The notes: a model not told the origin generated them from the sequence alone. A DNA stretch of 64,000 nucleotides from Mycolicibacterium sp. (GCF_016462545.1 NZ_JAEMTA010000005.1:117700-181699); one strand, 5' to 3'. Shown: positions 17,866 through 27,080, counted from the first letter of the stretch. A program made the numbers and translations.

Positions 17866-19140
17866 TCACTCCTCGCGGAGGCGGGACTCCACGAAGCTCT
17901 CGACCTTCTCCCACTGGGCAACCGCCTTGGCGTACGGCGCAGGGGGCTTGCCGACCTTGTCGGGCGACAGGACGTGACCGAAGAACCTGCCGAGCGGCTG
18001 GTCCTCGTCGAGCGCGTCCTCGACCGAGGTGTCCTCGGCGTAGTCACCGACGTCGCGAATCAACTCCACGGCGAGCTCGAGTTGCTCGACGTCGATGGCC
18101 TCGGGCCCGTCGGCGATGTCGTCGGCCAGCGTGCGCAACACGTAGACGTTGTCGTCGGTGACCCTGATCTGCAGCGAGCCGTCGGTCGCCGCCGTCTTGA
18201 TGTCGTCGAAGGTGGCGAGGTCCGACAGGTCGCTCTCGTGTTCGTCGGCCAGGTAGCGGGCCAGCGACCGCTCGGAGCCGAACACGCTGATCCGCCCGTT
18301 TCGACCGAGGAACAGCGGCTGGTCGTCCATGTAGCAGCGCAACGTGTAGAACGTGCCGCCGCGCGTCAGGAGTCGGATCGGGTCGATCCCGACATGCGTC
18401 CAGAAGTCCTCGTCGCTTCCGAGGACCTGATCGGTGGCCTGTGCGGCCAGGGCACTCTCGTCGTCGTCCGGGTCGATCTCGTCCTCGATCACCGTGTCGT
18501 CGGTGTCGACGTCGTTCTCCTCCTCGACCTCAGGCTCGGGCGCCGGTTCGGCGAGTTCGGCCTCGGCCTTCTCCGACGCCGTGGAGTCGACGTCGGGAAT
18601 CGTGACGATCTCGTCGATCGCGTCGACCACGCCGTCCCAGCTCCGGCCGATCACCGCCTCGATCTCCGCCCACCGCTTGCGGCCTGCGCGGCCCTCGAAC
18701 GCCTCGAGGCCACCGCCCAGGGAGCCGAGGACGGGGTTGCCGTTGAAGAACTTCGACACCACCGGCAGATCGCACACAGAGCCGATGGCCTGCACCACCG
18801 CGAGAGCGCTCAGCAGCGTTGCGACCGACTCCTCGGTCGGCTTCTCGGCGGCCACCTCCGGCACGCCGATGAGGTCGTGCTGACGATCCTCGCCCGGATC
18901 CAGCCGGTGCGCGGAGGACGCCTTCAACGCCGCCCACGCCGGGTGGTCGGTGAGGTCGTTGTCGGAGTTGGTCCGCACGAATGCCGCCAGGTCAGCGACC
19001 GATTCGAACCCGTAGAGGTCGTCGTCCTTGCCCAGGAACGCCTGCCACTCGTCGTCGGCGTCCCGCCACGACGGAGCCCACAGTGTGTACAGATCGCCCT
19101 TGGTCAGGCCGAGCCTCACCGGCACGATGTCAGCAGCCAT
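17866..19140 (-). CDS. Conserved mycobacterial protein (Rv3311 type)
   Basis: 424 residues, acidic and soluble. It resembles M. tuberculosis Rv3311 from memory (start ..IVPVRLGLTKGDLYTLWAP, KFFNGNPVLG, KRWAEIEAVIGRSWD). The N- and C-terminal halves contain similar blocks (YTLWAP..FLGKDDDLYGFESVADLAAFV versus YTLRCY..FLGRNGRISVFGSERSLARYL), so it looks like an internal duplication. The halves are joined by a very acidic, low-complexity linker at about 200-235. No known catalytic motif is seen. Function unknown. It marks the conserved backbone between add and upp. Confidence 0.85.
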   Translation of the reverse strand: MAADIVPVRLGLTKGDLYTLWAPSWRDADDEWQAFLGKDDDLYGFESVADLAAFVRTNSDNDLTDHPAWAALKASSAHRLDPGEDRQHDLIGVPEVAAEKPTEESVATLLSALAVVQAIGSVCDLPVVSKFFNGNPVLGSLGGGLEAFEGRAGRKRWAEIEAVIGRSWDGVVDAIDEIVTIPDVDSTASEKAEAELAEPAPEPEVEEENDVDTDDTVIEDEIDPDDDESALAAQATDQVLGSDEDFWTHVGIDPIRLLTRGGTFYTLRCYMDDQPLFLGRNGRISVFGSERSLARYLADEHESDLSDLATFDDIKTAATDGSLQIRVTDDNVYVLRTLADDIADGPEAIDVEQLELAVELIRDVGDYAEDTSVEDALDEDQPLGRFFGHVLSPDKVGKPPAPYAKAVAQWEKVESFVESRLREE

Positions 19141-19178
19141 GCGGCACAGCCTAACGACGCAGTCTGGGGCGGTTGCCG

Positions 19179-19685
19179 TCAGGCGGTGCGGGAGAAGTAG
19201 CGCTCACCGTCGGCGGCCATCCGGCCGAATGCCAGCTTCAGTACCGGCGCCAGCGGCTTGAAGGGCAACGCGAACGCGGTCTTGGGTTCGATGGCCACGG
19301 TCCACGTGAACCGCGTCGAGTCCCCGCCGGCGCCCGACGGTTCGATCACGTAGTCCTCGGCGAAGCGCTTGAAGATGGGAAGGTTCGCCTCGTAAGCGGC
19401 GAACGAGTAGCCGCGGCCCTCGTCCCAGCGGAAGAAGCGTTCGCGCACACGGCTCAACCCGGGTGCCAACACGACCTCCCGGGTGGTGCCGATGCCAAAC
19501 GGACGTGAACTCTGCCACTCGACCGCACTGACCGTCGCGCTCCACGCAGCCAGTGACTCGTCGGAGGCCAGCGATTCCCACACCTTCTCGGGCGGCGCCG
19601 CGAACGTCTTCGAGTACCGGAAGACGTGCGGCGCCGAGGCGAAGAAGTCTCCGTCGGCGGGGTCGACTGCATACCAACGCGTCAT
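19179..19685 (-). CDS. SRPBCC-fold (START/polyketide cyclase-like) protein
   Basis: 168 residues from ATG 19685 (MTRWYAVDPADGDFF). A typical SRPBCC beginning, FRYSKTFAAPPEKVWESLASDE, is followed by SAVEW, GIGTTREVVL, FFRWDEGRGYSF and a long C-terminal helix. Such proteins bind hydrophobic ligands or act as small cyclases/aromatases. There is no signal peptide. Divergent from the alcohol dehydrogenase gene 29 bp away, so the two probably share a control region. Confidence 0.8.
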   Translation of the reverse strand: MTRWYAVDPADGDFFASAPHVFRYSKTFAAPPEKVWESLASDESLAAWSATVSAVEWQSSRPFGIGTTREVVLAPGLSRVRERFFRWDEGRGYSFAAYEANLPIFKRFAEDYVIEPSGAGGDSTRFTWTVAIEPKTAFALPFKPLAPVLKLAFGRMAADGERYFSRTA

Positions 19686-19714
19686 GGTCACAGCATGCAC
19701 GGGACGATGGCGTC

Positions 19715-20779
19715 ATGCGCGCGGTGGTCTTCGAAGAGTTCGGCGGTCCGGTGGACGTCCGGTCCGTGGCCGATCCGGTGCCCTCGTCGGGGGGCGTGGT
19801 CGTGGAGGTGCACGCGACGGGTCTGTGCCGCAGCGACTGGCATGCCTGGGCAGGCCACGACGACGGGGTCGCGCTGCCGCACGTGCCGGGTCACGAGCTG
19901 GTCGGCGTGGTGGTCGCGGTAGGTGAGGACGTGCGTCGTTGGGCAGTCGGGGACCGCGTGACGACGCCCTTCGTATGCGGCTGCGGAAACTGCGAGTGGT
20001 GTCGCGGCGGTCAGGCGCAGGTGTGTCCCGACCAGACCCAGCCCGGCTTCACCCACTGGGGCTCCTTCGCCGAGTACGTTGCCCTGCACGCGGCCGACAC
20101 CAACCTCGTCGCGGTGACGGACGTCGTCGCCGATGCCGCGGCAGCAGCCCTGGGTTGTCGATTCGCGACGGCCTACCGGGCGCTGCATGCCCGGGCCCGG
20201 CTCGCGCCCGGTGAATGGGTGACGGTCGTTGGTGTCGGCGGGGTGGGGCTCAGCGCCGTGCAGGTCGCCGTGGCAGCAGGGGCCAGGGTGGTCGCCGTCG
20301 ACCGCACTCCGGCGGCACTTGCCTTGGCGCGCAGCGTCGGTGCGGACCACACCGTGCTCGCCGGACACCCTGGCGAGCACGGCGATGCGGGCGACGTCGC
20401 CGCACGGGTGCACCTTCTCACCGGCGGAGGCAGCCACGTCGCAGTGGATGCAGTCGGCTCGCCGGGCACCTGTGCTGATGCGATCCACAGCCTGCGCCGC
20501 CGCGGTCGTCACGTCCAGATCGGGCTTTTGCCCAGCGTCGGGGGGCACCCCGCGGTGCCGATGGATCGCGTAATCGCTTGGGAGCTGGATGTTCTCGGCA
20601 GCCACGGCATGGCCAGCGTGGACTATCCAGAGATGTTGCGGTCGGTCGAGGCGGGCACGTTGCGTCCTCAGGACCTCGTCGAGCGAGTGGTCGGGCTGAC
20701 CGAGGGGGCCCGGCTCCTGCCGTCGTTGGACACGGCCGCCCCCGTCGGCGTCACGCTGATCGACCCGCGCATCGCCTGA
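19715..20779 (+). CDS. Zn-dependent alcohol dehydrogenase (MDR superfamily)
   Basis: 354 residues. The catalytic Zn ligands are Cys38-type in GLCRSDWH, then PGHELVGVV (His-Glu) and a later Cys in ALGCRFATAYRAL. The structural Zn lobe is intact: CGCGNCEWCRGGQAQVC, with four cysteines. The Rossmann motif VGVGGVGLSAVQVA is followed by VAVDRTPAAL (Asp, so NAD). It oxidises or reduces an unknown alcohol/aldehyde. ATG 19715 is the first start in frame that gives the standard MRAVVFEEFG beginning. Confidence 0.9.
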   Translation: MRAVVFEEFGGPVDVRSVADPVPSSGGVVVEVHATGLCRSDWHAWAGHDDGVALPHVPGHELVGVVVAVGEDVRRWAVGDRVTTPFVCGCGNCEWCRGGQAQVCPDQTQPGFTHWGSFAEYVALHAADTNLVAVTDVVADAAAAALGCRFATAYRALHARARLAPGEWVTVVGVGGVGLSAVQVAVAAGARVVAVDRTPAALALARSVGADHTVLAGHPGEHGDAGDVAARVHLLTGGGSHVAVDAVGSPGTCADAIHSLRRRGRHVQIGLLPSVGGHPAVPMDRVIAWELDVLGSHGMASVDYPEMLRSVEAGTLRPQDLVERVVGLTEGARLLPSLDTAAPVGVTLIDPRIA

Positions 20780-20996
20780 CGGCCGGGGAGAGAATTGCTG
20801 ATGGGTCGGCCGTACCGCCATTGCTTGACGTGCTCAGGCCGGTGCGGCGCGCAGCCTCGTTTTGCGAATCTGATCTTGTTGACGGCAGTGCAGTCCGCAT
20901 AAGTTGGCTCTCAGCACGATGTTTGTGGAATTCGATGAGGTGGCTTAATGTTTTGCCGGGTCGGGGACGTGATCGCTCTCACAAGGGGGAATTGCC

Positions 20997-21194
20997 ATGC
21001 TCATCAAGTTTGCCGTTGCATCATTGGTCGCCGGTGCACTCGCCGTCGGCGCCGCACCGCTGGCTGCCGCGGCCGGGCCCTACAAGAACTGCACGGCCGC
21101 CCACAAGGACGGCCGGTGGGACATCCCGCAGAGCGACCCGGACTACTGGTCGGGCGGCGATCGCGATGGCGACGGCATCGCCTGCGAGTCGTAG
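20997..21194 (+). CDS. Small secreted excalibur calcium-binding protein
   Basis: 65 residues. A signal peptide covers about residues 1-26 (MLIKFAVASLVAGALAVGAA, cleavage after AAA). The mature 39 residues are one excalibur domain: YKNCTAAHKDGRWDIP, ending in the DRDGDGIACE calcium-binding loop (DxDxDGxxCE). AAGGGGGA stands just before ATG 20997. The stop TAG at 21192 is followed after six bases, in the same frame, by the nuclease gene, so the pair look like a separated excalibur-nuclease protein. The preceding 217 bp (20780-20996) hold no gene that I can see. Confidence 0.85.
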   Translation: MLIKFAVASLVAGALAVGAAPLAAAAGPYKNCTAAHKDGRWDIPQSDPDYWSGGDRDGDGIACES

Positions 21195-21200
21195 GCAGAC

Positions 21201-21743
21201 TTGCCGAGGTCGACGTCGGGGACTCGTGTCGCGGCCGCCGTCCTGGTGGTGACCGCGTTGCTCGGTCTCGCCGCACCACCCGTATCCGCCGATCCCGTCG
21301 TGACGACGGCCGTCGTGCTGCGCGTGGTCGACGGCGACACGATCGACATCCGCGATGACGTCAGGGGCCGTCTTCGCGTGCGACTCCTGGGCATCGATAC
21401 GCCGGAGACGAAGAAGCCGGGATACACCGTCGGCTGCTGGGGGCCGGAGGCGACGGACTTCGCCAACGCCACCATGCTGGGTCAGCGGGTAGCACTCGTC
21501 GGCGACCCCACGCAGGATCGGACGGATCGCTACGGCCGCACGCTCGCATACCTCGTCCGAGGGGACGGGTGGGACTACTCGGTCGAAGCCGCCCGCGCCG
21601 GCACCGCCAAGTCCTACGTCTACCACCATCATCCGGTGAGCCGGTACGACGCGATCGAAGCCGCCGAGCAGGAGGCGCGGGCGGCGGGCCGTGGGTTGTG
21701 GGGACCGCCGTGCAACGGCTACACGGCGTCGGTACCGTCGTGA
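21201..21743 (+). CDS. Secreted staphylococcal-nuclease-like thermonuclease
   Basis: 180 residues with a signal peptide (AAAVLVVTALLGLAAPPVSA) and an SNase (PF00565) domain from about 33. Catalytic and calcium-site residues are visible: VVDGDTIDI (Asp), RLLGIDTPETK (Arg and Glu) and DRYGRTLAYL (Asp, Arg). The start is TTG 21201. It is the only start compatible with an intact signal peptide, because the excalibur TAG is in the same frame two codons earlier. Probably degrades extracellular or periplasmic nucleic acid; cotranscribed with the excalibur gene. Confidence 0.85.
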   Translation: MPRSTSGTRVAAAVLVVTALLGLAAPPVSADPVVTTAVVLRVVDGDTIDIRDDVRGRLRVRLLGIDTPETKKPGYTVGCWGPEATDFANATMLGQRVALVGDPTQDRTDRYGRTLAYLVRGDGWDYSVEAARAGTAKSYVYHHHPVSRYDAIEAAEQEARAAGRGLWGPPCNGYTASVPS

Positions 21744-21888
21744 AAGTCTCATGGGACGAGCGGTTTGTCTCATGTCGCGCTCGTCGTTCGTAGGGAACTC
21801 GGCACTGCCCGCCGACCGGATCCGCATCGGTCATCTGGACTACGTCTTCGGTGTAGGGCCCCCAGGCTGACTACGAGGTCGAGCTTCG

Positions 21889-22983
21889 TCATGCCGTCGG
21901 CCGCCAGAATCCTTGAAAGCCCTGCCCCGCGTTGGTCGTTCGGATCGGTGACAACTTCACCGGATCGCCCGCCTCGACCATCTGTCCGTTTCCGACGACC
22001 ATCGCCACGTGGCCATCCCACACCGCCAGATCACCCGGCCGTAAGGACTCGACCCCGACCGCAGCTCCGACGTCCTGCTCCTGCGCGAGTCTCGGAAGGT
22101 CCAGTCCAGCTTCGTGATAGGCCCATTGCGTCAGACCGCTACAGTCCAGGCCGACACCGGGCGTCGTACCGCCCCAGTCGTAGGGCACCCCCAGTTGTGT
22201 CAGGGCGTGCCGGACGGCGCTCGCGGCGACCGCATTGGGTGCCGTAACCGTGCTGCCGTCGGGTAGGTGCACGGCGACGCCGTCGCCGAACATGGCGGGA
22301 TCGGCGAGCGGCCTGGTGTCCCTGCCCGCCGGACTCGAGTCGGTGAGCCGCGCATCGGACACACTCGAGATGCCCCTCGATGCGAGTCCGCCCAGCCCGG
22401 ATCCCAGGCCCGCACCGGACCCCATGCCAGAGCCCGACCCAAGTCCGCCGAAGCCGGGCAGCGCGCCCGTCGGTGACGCGCCTGACGGGGCCGCGCCCGA
22501 CCCGGGCTCGGCGACCGCGGCTCGATGCCCCTCCAGTTCCGCACGCAACTCCTCGACCACGGCATGGGCCTCGTCGAGGGCGCGGCGCGCCTCGGCGACG
22601 AGTTCGTCGATGACCCCGGGTTCGTCAAGGGTGGCCTCGAGCGCGTCGGCGCGAACCTCGAACCCGTCGACGATCGTCTGCAACCGCGCCCGAGCCCGTG
22701 CTACGGAGTCGGAGGCGCCCGAGGCGGCGGCGCCCAGGCGCTCGGCCCGCGTGGCCAGCGCATCGATGGCCGCTACGGTCGCGTCGGTGAACTCGGCGGC
22801 CGCCGCGCCCGCGTCGCCCTCCCAGCGCGTGCCCTGCCACGACCGGTAGTTCGCGTTAGCGACCTGCGTCAATGCCGTGCGGATGCCCGCCAGGGCCGCC
22901 GTCACGTCCGGAGCGCCCGTGCCGACCATCGCCTGGAGTTCGCGTAGCGGAGCGGTCAACCCACTCACCAAGGCGCTCGGCAT
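21889..22983 (-). CDS. NlpC/P60 peptidoglycan endopeptidase, type VII secretion-associated
   Basis: 364 residues. The N-terminal 155 are helical and WXG100-like in part (NYRSWQGTRWEGDAG, then long amphipathic helices). A Gly/Ser/Ala/Pro linker covers 160-205. The C-terminal NlpC/P60 domain (about 245-364) has nucleophile Cys281 in GLDCSGLTQW and His325 in WDGHVAMVVG. It should cleave D-Glu-meso-DAP bonds in peptide stems. No Sec signal is seen. The helical N-terminus and the upstream EspC-like gene, four bases away, suggest export by a type VII (ESX) system as a pair. Confidence 0.85.
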   Translation of the reverse strand: MPSALVSGLTAPLRELQAMVGTGAPDVTAALAGIRTALTQVANANYRSWQGTRWEGDAGAAAAEFTDATVAAIDALATRAERLGAAASGASDSVARARARLQTIVDGFEVRADALEATLDEPGVIDELVAEARRALDEAHAVVEELRAELEGHRAAVAEPGSGAAPSGASPTGALPGFGGLGSGSGMGSGAGLGSGLGGLASRGISSVSDARLTDSSPAGRDTRPLADPAMFGDGVAVHLPDGSTVTAPNAVAASAVRHALTQLGVPYDWGGTTPGVGLDCSGLTQWAYHEAGLDLPRLAQEQDVGAAVGVESLRPGDLAVWDGHVAMVVGNGQMVEAGDPVKLSPIRTTNAGQGFQGFWRPTA

Positions 22984-22986
22984 CGA

Positions 22987-23283
22987 CTACGTCGAGAGTA
23001 GCGAGAGCGATTGTCCTGCATGACCTTCGGCAGTTCGGTAGGCGTCAGCGGCGGCTCCCGCAGCGGACCGGGCCCGGGTCAGACGCTCGACGAGTTGCCG
23101 TGCGTCGTGCGCCTCCTGCGTCAATGCCCGGTTGAGTGCGGTCAGGAACTCGGCCCCTACCGTGCCGAACGCATCGGTGGCGGCCGTGGCGGCGGCGAGG
23201 TCCTCGGCCACCCCGGCGAGGTCATCGGCGTGCCGGAGCTGAGCCATGCTGAACTCGTGGATGTCGGAAGTGTCGGCGATCAT
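22987..23283 (-). CDS. EspC/DUF2580-like type VII secretion target
   Basis: 98 residues, almost wholly helical. It starts [20 protein letters not shown] and contains [22 protein letters not shown], the pattern of ESX-1 EspC-like (PF10824) secretion targets. It lies directly upstream of the NlpC/P60 gene on the same strand with a 3-bp gap, an arrangement seen for secreted helical-bundle heterodimers such as PE/PPE and EspA/EspC. Divergent from upp, with 51 bp between starts. Confidence 0.75.
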   Translation of the reverse strand: MIADTSDIHEFSMAQLRHADDLAGVAEDLAAATAATDAFGTVGAEFLTALNRALTQEAHDARQLVERLTRARSAAGAAADAYRTAEGHAGQSLSLLST

Positions 23284-23334
23284 GCGAGTTATGACGTCGG
23301 CCGGAGCGCTCTGGTTCCATTAGGGTTCGACCGC

Positions 23335-23958
23335 ATGGACGTCCGCGTTGTCGATCACCCCCTCGCCGCTGCCCGGTTGACGACGCTGCGCGACGAGCGC
23401 ACCGACAACGCCGGCTTCCGCGCCGCGCTGTGCGACCTGGCACTGATGCTCGTCTATGAGGCCACCCGTGACGCAGCGTCGACGCCGGTTCCGATCCGCA
23501 CCCCGTTGGCAGACACCGTGGGATCGCGACTCGCCTCCCCGCCGCTGCTGGTGCCCGTACTCCGCGCCGGGCTGGGGATGGTCGAGAAGGCGCAGCAGCT
23601 GATCCCCGAGGCGAAGGTCGGATTCGTGGGCGTCGCGCGTGACGAGGAGACCGCGCTGCCCACCCCCTACCTGGAGTCGTTGCCCGAGGACCTCAGCACC
23701 ACACCGGTGCTGGTGCTCGACCCGATGCTCGCCACCGGTGGTTCGATGGCCCACACGCTAGGGCTGCTGCACGCCCGCAACGCCATCGACATCACGGCGG
23801 TCTGCGTGGTGTGTGCACCGGAGGGCATCGCAGCGCTGGAGAAGGCCTCACCCAATCTGAAGCTCTATACCGCGGCGATCGACGATGGGCTCAACGACGT
23901 CTCCTACATCGTGCCGGGTCTTGGCGACGCGGGCGACCGTCAGTTCGGCCCACGCTGA
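23335..23958 (+). CDS. upp: Uracil phosphoribosyltransferase
   Basis: 207 residues; forms UMP from uracil and PRPP. The PRPP loop is [14 protein letters not shown], and the C-terminal uracil-binding region reads [15 protein letters not shown]. Start ATG 23335 gives the standard [10 protein letters not shown] beginning. A TAGGGT -10-like box at 23321-23326 leaves an almost leaderless transcript. The 3' end overlaps pmmB tail-to-tail by 19 bp. Confidence 0.97.
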   Translation: MDVRVVDHPLAAARLTTLRDERTDNAGFRAALCDLALMLVYEATRDAASTPVPIRTPLADTVGSRLASPPLLVPVLRAGLGMVEKAQQLIPEAKVGFVGVARDEETALPTPYLESLPEDLSTTPVLVLDPMLATGGSMAHTLGLLHARNAIDITAVCVVCAPEGIAALEKASPNLKLYTAAIDDGLNDVSYIVPGLGDAGDRQFGPR

Positions 23959-25454
23959 AGAAGGTCGACCACATCGCTCCTCAGCGCGTCGAGCAGGCGG
24001 GTCGCGACCCCGCGGGAGGTAGGCACGTCGTCGTCGGGTGGCAGTCGAATCTCCAGGTAGGCCTTGACCTTCGGCTCGGTACCCGACGGCCGGACCGCAA
24101 CCCGGACCGAGGAGCCCGTGTAGAGCAGCGCGTCGGTGCGCTGCTGGCCGCGGCCGTCCATGAGGTCGGTGTGCGCGACGGGTTCGTCGCCGAGGCGCTC
24201 GGGTGGGCTCGCGCGTAGGCGCGCCATGAGGCCCGGGTCTGCGGGCACCGAGATGGCGGCCGTGCTGTGGACACCGTGCCGTCTGGCCAGTGAGTCCAGC
24301 GCGTCCCCGACGGTGCGGCCCTCGTCGCGAAGCACCGACACCAGGTCGCAGGCGAGCACGGCGGCACTGATGCCGTCCTTGTCGCGCACGGCGGCAGGGT
24401 CGACGCAGTGCCCGATCGCCTCTTCGTAGGCATAGACCAGCGTGCTGCCCGGAAGGCCGGCATCGGCGCGCGCCAGCCACTTGAACCCGGTGAGCGTCTC
24501 GACGTGCCGGGCGCCGTGTGCCGCGGCGATCGTCGCCAGCATGCGTGACGACACCACCGTGCTGGCGACCACGCAGCTCGCCATCACGTCGCCGGGTTCG
24601 ATCTGCGACAACACGTAATCGCCTAGTAGCCAACCGGTTTCATCTCCCGACAGCATCCGCCAGCCCGACGGCGTCGGGATCCCGACCGCACACCTGTCGG
24701 CGTCGGGATCCAGCGCAATCGCGACGTCGGCGTCGACCGTGGCGGCGAGCGCCAGAAGCAGATCGGTGGCCCCGGATTCCTCGGGGTTCGGGAAGGCGAC
24801 CGTGGGGAAGTCGGGGTCGGGTGCGTACTGCTCGGCGACGACGTGGACGTCGGTGAAGCCGGCCTCCCGCAATGCCAACAGCGCGGGTTCTCCGCCGACA
24901 CCGTGCATCGGCGTGAGCGCGATGCGCACGTCGCCCGTGCCGCGTCGGACCTCGGCGGCGCGACGCACGTAGTCCCCGATGAGGTCGGTGTTGGCCGCTG
25001 TGACCTCGGTGCGCGCGACGTCGCGCGGCGCCATCGCCATGGCCGCTTCGATGTCGCGGTCGGCCGGGGGGACGATCTGCATGCCGCCGTCGAGGTAGAC
25101 CTTGTAGCCGTTGTCGGCAGGTGGGTTGTGCGACGCGGTGATTTGCACTCCTGCCGAAGCGCCCATGCGCCGTACCGCGAACGCCACCACCGGCGTCGGA
25201 GCCGGGTCCGGCAACAGGATGACGGAAAAGCCTTCGGCGGCAAGCACTTCAGCCGTGGCCAAGGCGAAGTCGTCGGAGTGGTGGCGAGCGTCGCGGCCCA
25301 CCACCACGGTCGAGCCACCCAGGTGTCGGTCCTTGAGCACCGAGGCCAGGGCCCACGTCGCTGCCGTCACGGTGTCGACGTTCATGCCGCCGGGGCCCGG
25401 GCGCATGGGACCGCGCAGCCCCGCCGTGCCGAAGGTCAGGGGCTGCGCGGTCAT
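23940..25454 (-). CDS. pmmB: Phospho-sugar mutase PmmB (likely phosphopentomutase)
   Basis: 504 residues, alpha-D-phosphohexomutase superfamily. Visible are GTAGLRG, the phosphoserine loop QITASHNP, the metal loop [12 protein letters not shown], the sugar-binding loop (YAYEEAIGH) and the phosphate loop [11 protein letters not shown]. tuberculosis PmmB is annotated as a phosphomannomutase. The PGM2-like GFKWLAR/EEAIG form and the location beside deoD and upp, near deoA, point to interconversion of (deoxy)ribose-1- and 5-phosphates. ATG 25454 overlaps the marR stop (ATGA). Confidence 0.9.
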   Translation of the reverse strand: MTAQPLTFGTAGLRGPMRPGPGGMNVDTVTAATWALASVLKDRHLGGSTVVVGRDARHHSDDFALATAEVLAAEGFSVILLPDPAPTPVVAFAVRRMGASAGVQITASHNPPADNGYKVYLDGGMQIVPPADRDIEAAMAMAPRDVARTEVTAANTDLIGDYVRRAAEVRRGTGDVRIALTPMHGVGGEPALLALREAGFTDVHVVAEQYAPDPDFPTVAFPNPEESGATDLLLALAATVDADVAIALDPDADRCAVGIPTPSGWRMLSGDETGWLLGDYVLSQIEPGDVMASCVVASTVVSSRMLATIAAAHGARHVETLTGFKWLARADAGLPGSTLVYAYEEAIGHCVDPAAVRDKDGISAAVLACDLVSVLRDEGRTVGDALDSLARRHGVHSTAAISVPADPGLMARLRASPPERLGDEPVAHTDLMDGRGQQRTDALLYTGSSVRVAVRPSGTEPKVKAYLEIRLPPDDDVPTSRGVATRLLDALRSDVVDLLQRGPN

Positions 25455-25903
25455 GGCGCCCATTGTGCGGTGCGGTCGTCGGCATCGGCGAGCTTTCGCA
25501 GGACGGGCGCGACGAGCATCAGAAGGTTGAACTCCAGTTCGGTGAGCGTCTCCCGCATCGCCGCGTTGAGCCACGCGTCACGTTCGGAGCGGTCGGCCTC
25601 GAGCAGGGCCACGCCGTCGGCGGTGCCTTCGATGAGTTGGCGGCGGCGGTCGTCGTCGTCCGTTCGGCGCGCCACCAGACCGCTCGACTCCAGGTGATTG
25701 ATTCCGTCGGTCAGCGATTGCACGCGCACGTGCATCCGGGCGGCCAGCTCGGCCGGGGTGGTGACGCCGACCCGGATCACCTCGCCGAGCACCTGCTGCT
25801 GGCTGAGGGTGAGTCCGTTGTCGCTGCGATGACGGCGAAGTTGGCGAGTCAACGCCATGATCGACTCCCGCAGTTCGGTCGCATTGGCGGTGGTGGAGTG
25901 CAT
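25451..25903 (-). CDS. MarR-family transcriptional regulator
   Basis: 150 residues from ATG 25903. The winged helix spans about 30-105: LTLSQQQVLGEVI, then TTPAELAARMHVRVQSLTDG as the recognition helix, and the wing ARRTDDDDRRRQLIE. Flanking helices form the dimer. Its start codon lies inside a perfect palindrome (25902-25925), so it should repress itself and the divergent AbrB-type transporter. It overlaps pmmB by four bases and could affect that gene through the shared transcript. Confidence 0.9.
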   Translation of the reverse strand: MHSTTANATELRESIMALTRQLRRHRSDNGLTLSQQQVLGEVIRVGVTTPAELAARMHVRVQSLTDGINHLESSGLVARRTDDDDRRRQLIEGTADGVALLEADRSERDAWLNAAMRETLTELEFNLLMLVAPVLRKLADADDRTAQWAP

Positions 25904-25925
25904 TACCAAGTTATACCTTGGTAAT
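25902..25925. promoter_or_regulatory. MarR operator 1
   Basis: A perfect inverted repeat: ATTACCAAG (25902-25910), six bases, CTTGGTAAT (25917-25925). It covers the translation start of marR and lies 54 bp upstream of the divergent transporter start. The core CAAG-N6-CTTG recurs at 25960-25975. Confidence 0.75.
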
Positions 25926-25943
25926 TATAGGAACAACATCAGT

Positions 25944-25975
25944 TTGAGATCTTGATTTAGCAAGCGCATACTTGC
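25944..25975 (+). promoter_or_regulatory. AbrB-transporter promoter with MarR operator 2
   Basis: TTGAGA (25944-25949) and CATACT (25967-25972) are 17 bases apart and make a plausible -35/-10 pair. The -10 ends seven bases before ATG 25980, so the mRNA is leaderless or nearly so. GCAAG (25960-25964), six bases, CTTGC (25971-25975) repeats the CAAG-N6-CTTG core of operator 1 and sits on the -10. Binding there should block RNA polymerase. Confidence 0.6.
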
Positions 25976-25979
25976 ATTT

Positions 25980-27080
25980 ATGTGGAAGTGGGCGTTGCTG
26001 GTCGTGATCACGGTCGCGGTGACCGTGCCCTTGGATCTGATCGGTGTCCCGTCCGCCGCGCTCTTCGCCGCCCTCGTCGTCGGCATCGTCCTGGCCCTAA
26101 TCTCGTTGGCTCCCGCCGGCGTACCCCGCAAGGCGGGCATCGCTGCGCAGGGCGTGCTCGGCGTCTACATCGGCACGATGGTGCACCGAGACGCGCTGAC
26201 CGCGCTCGGGTCGGACTGGCCGATCGTGGTCGCGGTCGCCGTCTGCACGCTGCTCCTGAGCATCGTCGCGGGCGCCCTGCTGGGTCTGCACCGCGACATC
26301 AGCCCGCTCACGGGCTCGCTGGCACTCGTCGCCGGCGGCGCCTCGGGCCTCGTCGCGATCGCCCGCGAACTGGGTGGCGACGACCGCGTGGTCGCCGTGG
26401 TGCAGTACCTGCGGGTCGCGTTGATCACCGCGTCGATGCCCGTCGTCGTCACGCTCGGCTATCACGCCGAGAAGTCCGGCCACGGCTCCGCTCCGGCCCA
26501 AACCGACTCGGCGCCTTGGTATGTGAGCATCGCGATGATGGTGGTCATCGTGCTCGTCGGTGCCACGGCGGGTCGGCTGGCCCGGCTACCCGGGTCCGGA
26601 CTGCTCGGCCCGATGGCGGTGACCATCGCCCTCGAACTGACCGGGACGTCGTTCGGGCTCTCGGTGCCCATGGCCCTGGTGCAACTCGGCTACGCCGTGA
26701 TCGGTTGGCAGGCCGGGGTGGCCTTCACCCGCGAGTCCATGCGGGCGATCGGTCGCGCGCTCCCCACGGCGCTCGGGCTGATCGTCGCGCTCAACGTCGC
26801 CTGTGCGGGCCTGGGAATTCTGCTGGCCCACGTGACGGGTATCAGCCCACTCGAGGGCTACTTGTCGACCAGCCCCGGCGGCATCTACGCCGTGCTGGCC
26901 ACCGCCGTGGAGACGGGCTCGAATGTCACCTTCATCATCGCGGCGCAGGTCGTACGGGTGCTGCTGATGTTGTTCGCCGCACCGCTGATGGCCCGCGGCC
27001 TGCTCGTGCTGACGCGGCGGATCGGCTACAGGCGGGTCAGCACCTCGGACAGCAGGGAACCCATCCGCGTCGCCGACTGA
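25980..27080 (+). CDS. AbrB-family membrane transporter (PF05145)
   Basis: 366 residues with about 9-10 transmembrane helices arranged as two repeats. Family features are [16 protein letters not shown] in the first half and the second-half counterpart [17 protein letters not shown], plus [20 protein letters not shown]. These proteins were once labelled ammonia monooxygenase regulators, but look like exporters or carriers of small molecules. Substrate unknown. Divergent from marR with two shared operators. The 3' end overlaps deoD tail-to-tail by 55 bp. Confidence 0.85.
   Translation: MWKWALLVVITVAVTVPLDLIGVPSAALFAALVVGIVLALISLAPAGVPRKAGIAAQGVLGVYIGTMVHRDALTALGSDWPIVVAVAVCTLLLSIVAGALLGLHRDISPLTGSLALVAGGASGLVAIARELGGDDRVVAVVQYLRVALITASMPVVVTLGYHAEKSGHGSAPAQTDSAPWYVSIAMMVVIVLVGATAGRLARLPGSGLLGPMAVTIALELTGTSFGLSVPMALVQLGYAVIGWQAGVAFTRESMRAIGRALPTALGLIVALNVACAGLGILLAHVTGISPLEGYLSTSPGGIYAVLATAVETGSNVTFIIAAQVVRVLLMLFAAPLMARGLLVLTRRIGYRRVSTSDSREPIRVAD

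Noticed and set aside
17974..19200. A 408-codon plus-strand frame opposite the Rv3311-like gene
   Set aside because: Composition is that of an antisense frame, and the minus strand matches a conserved mycobacterial protein in its expected place.
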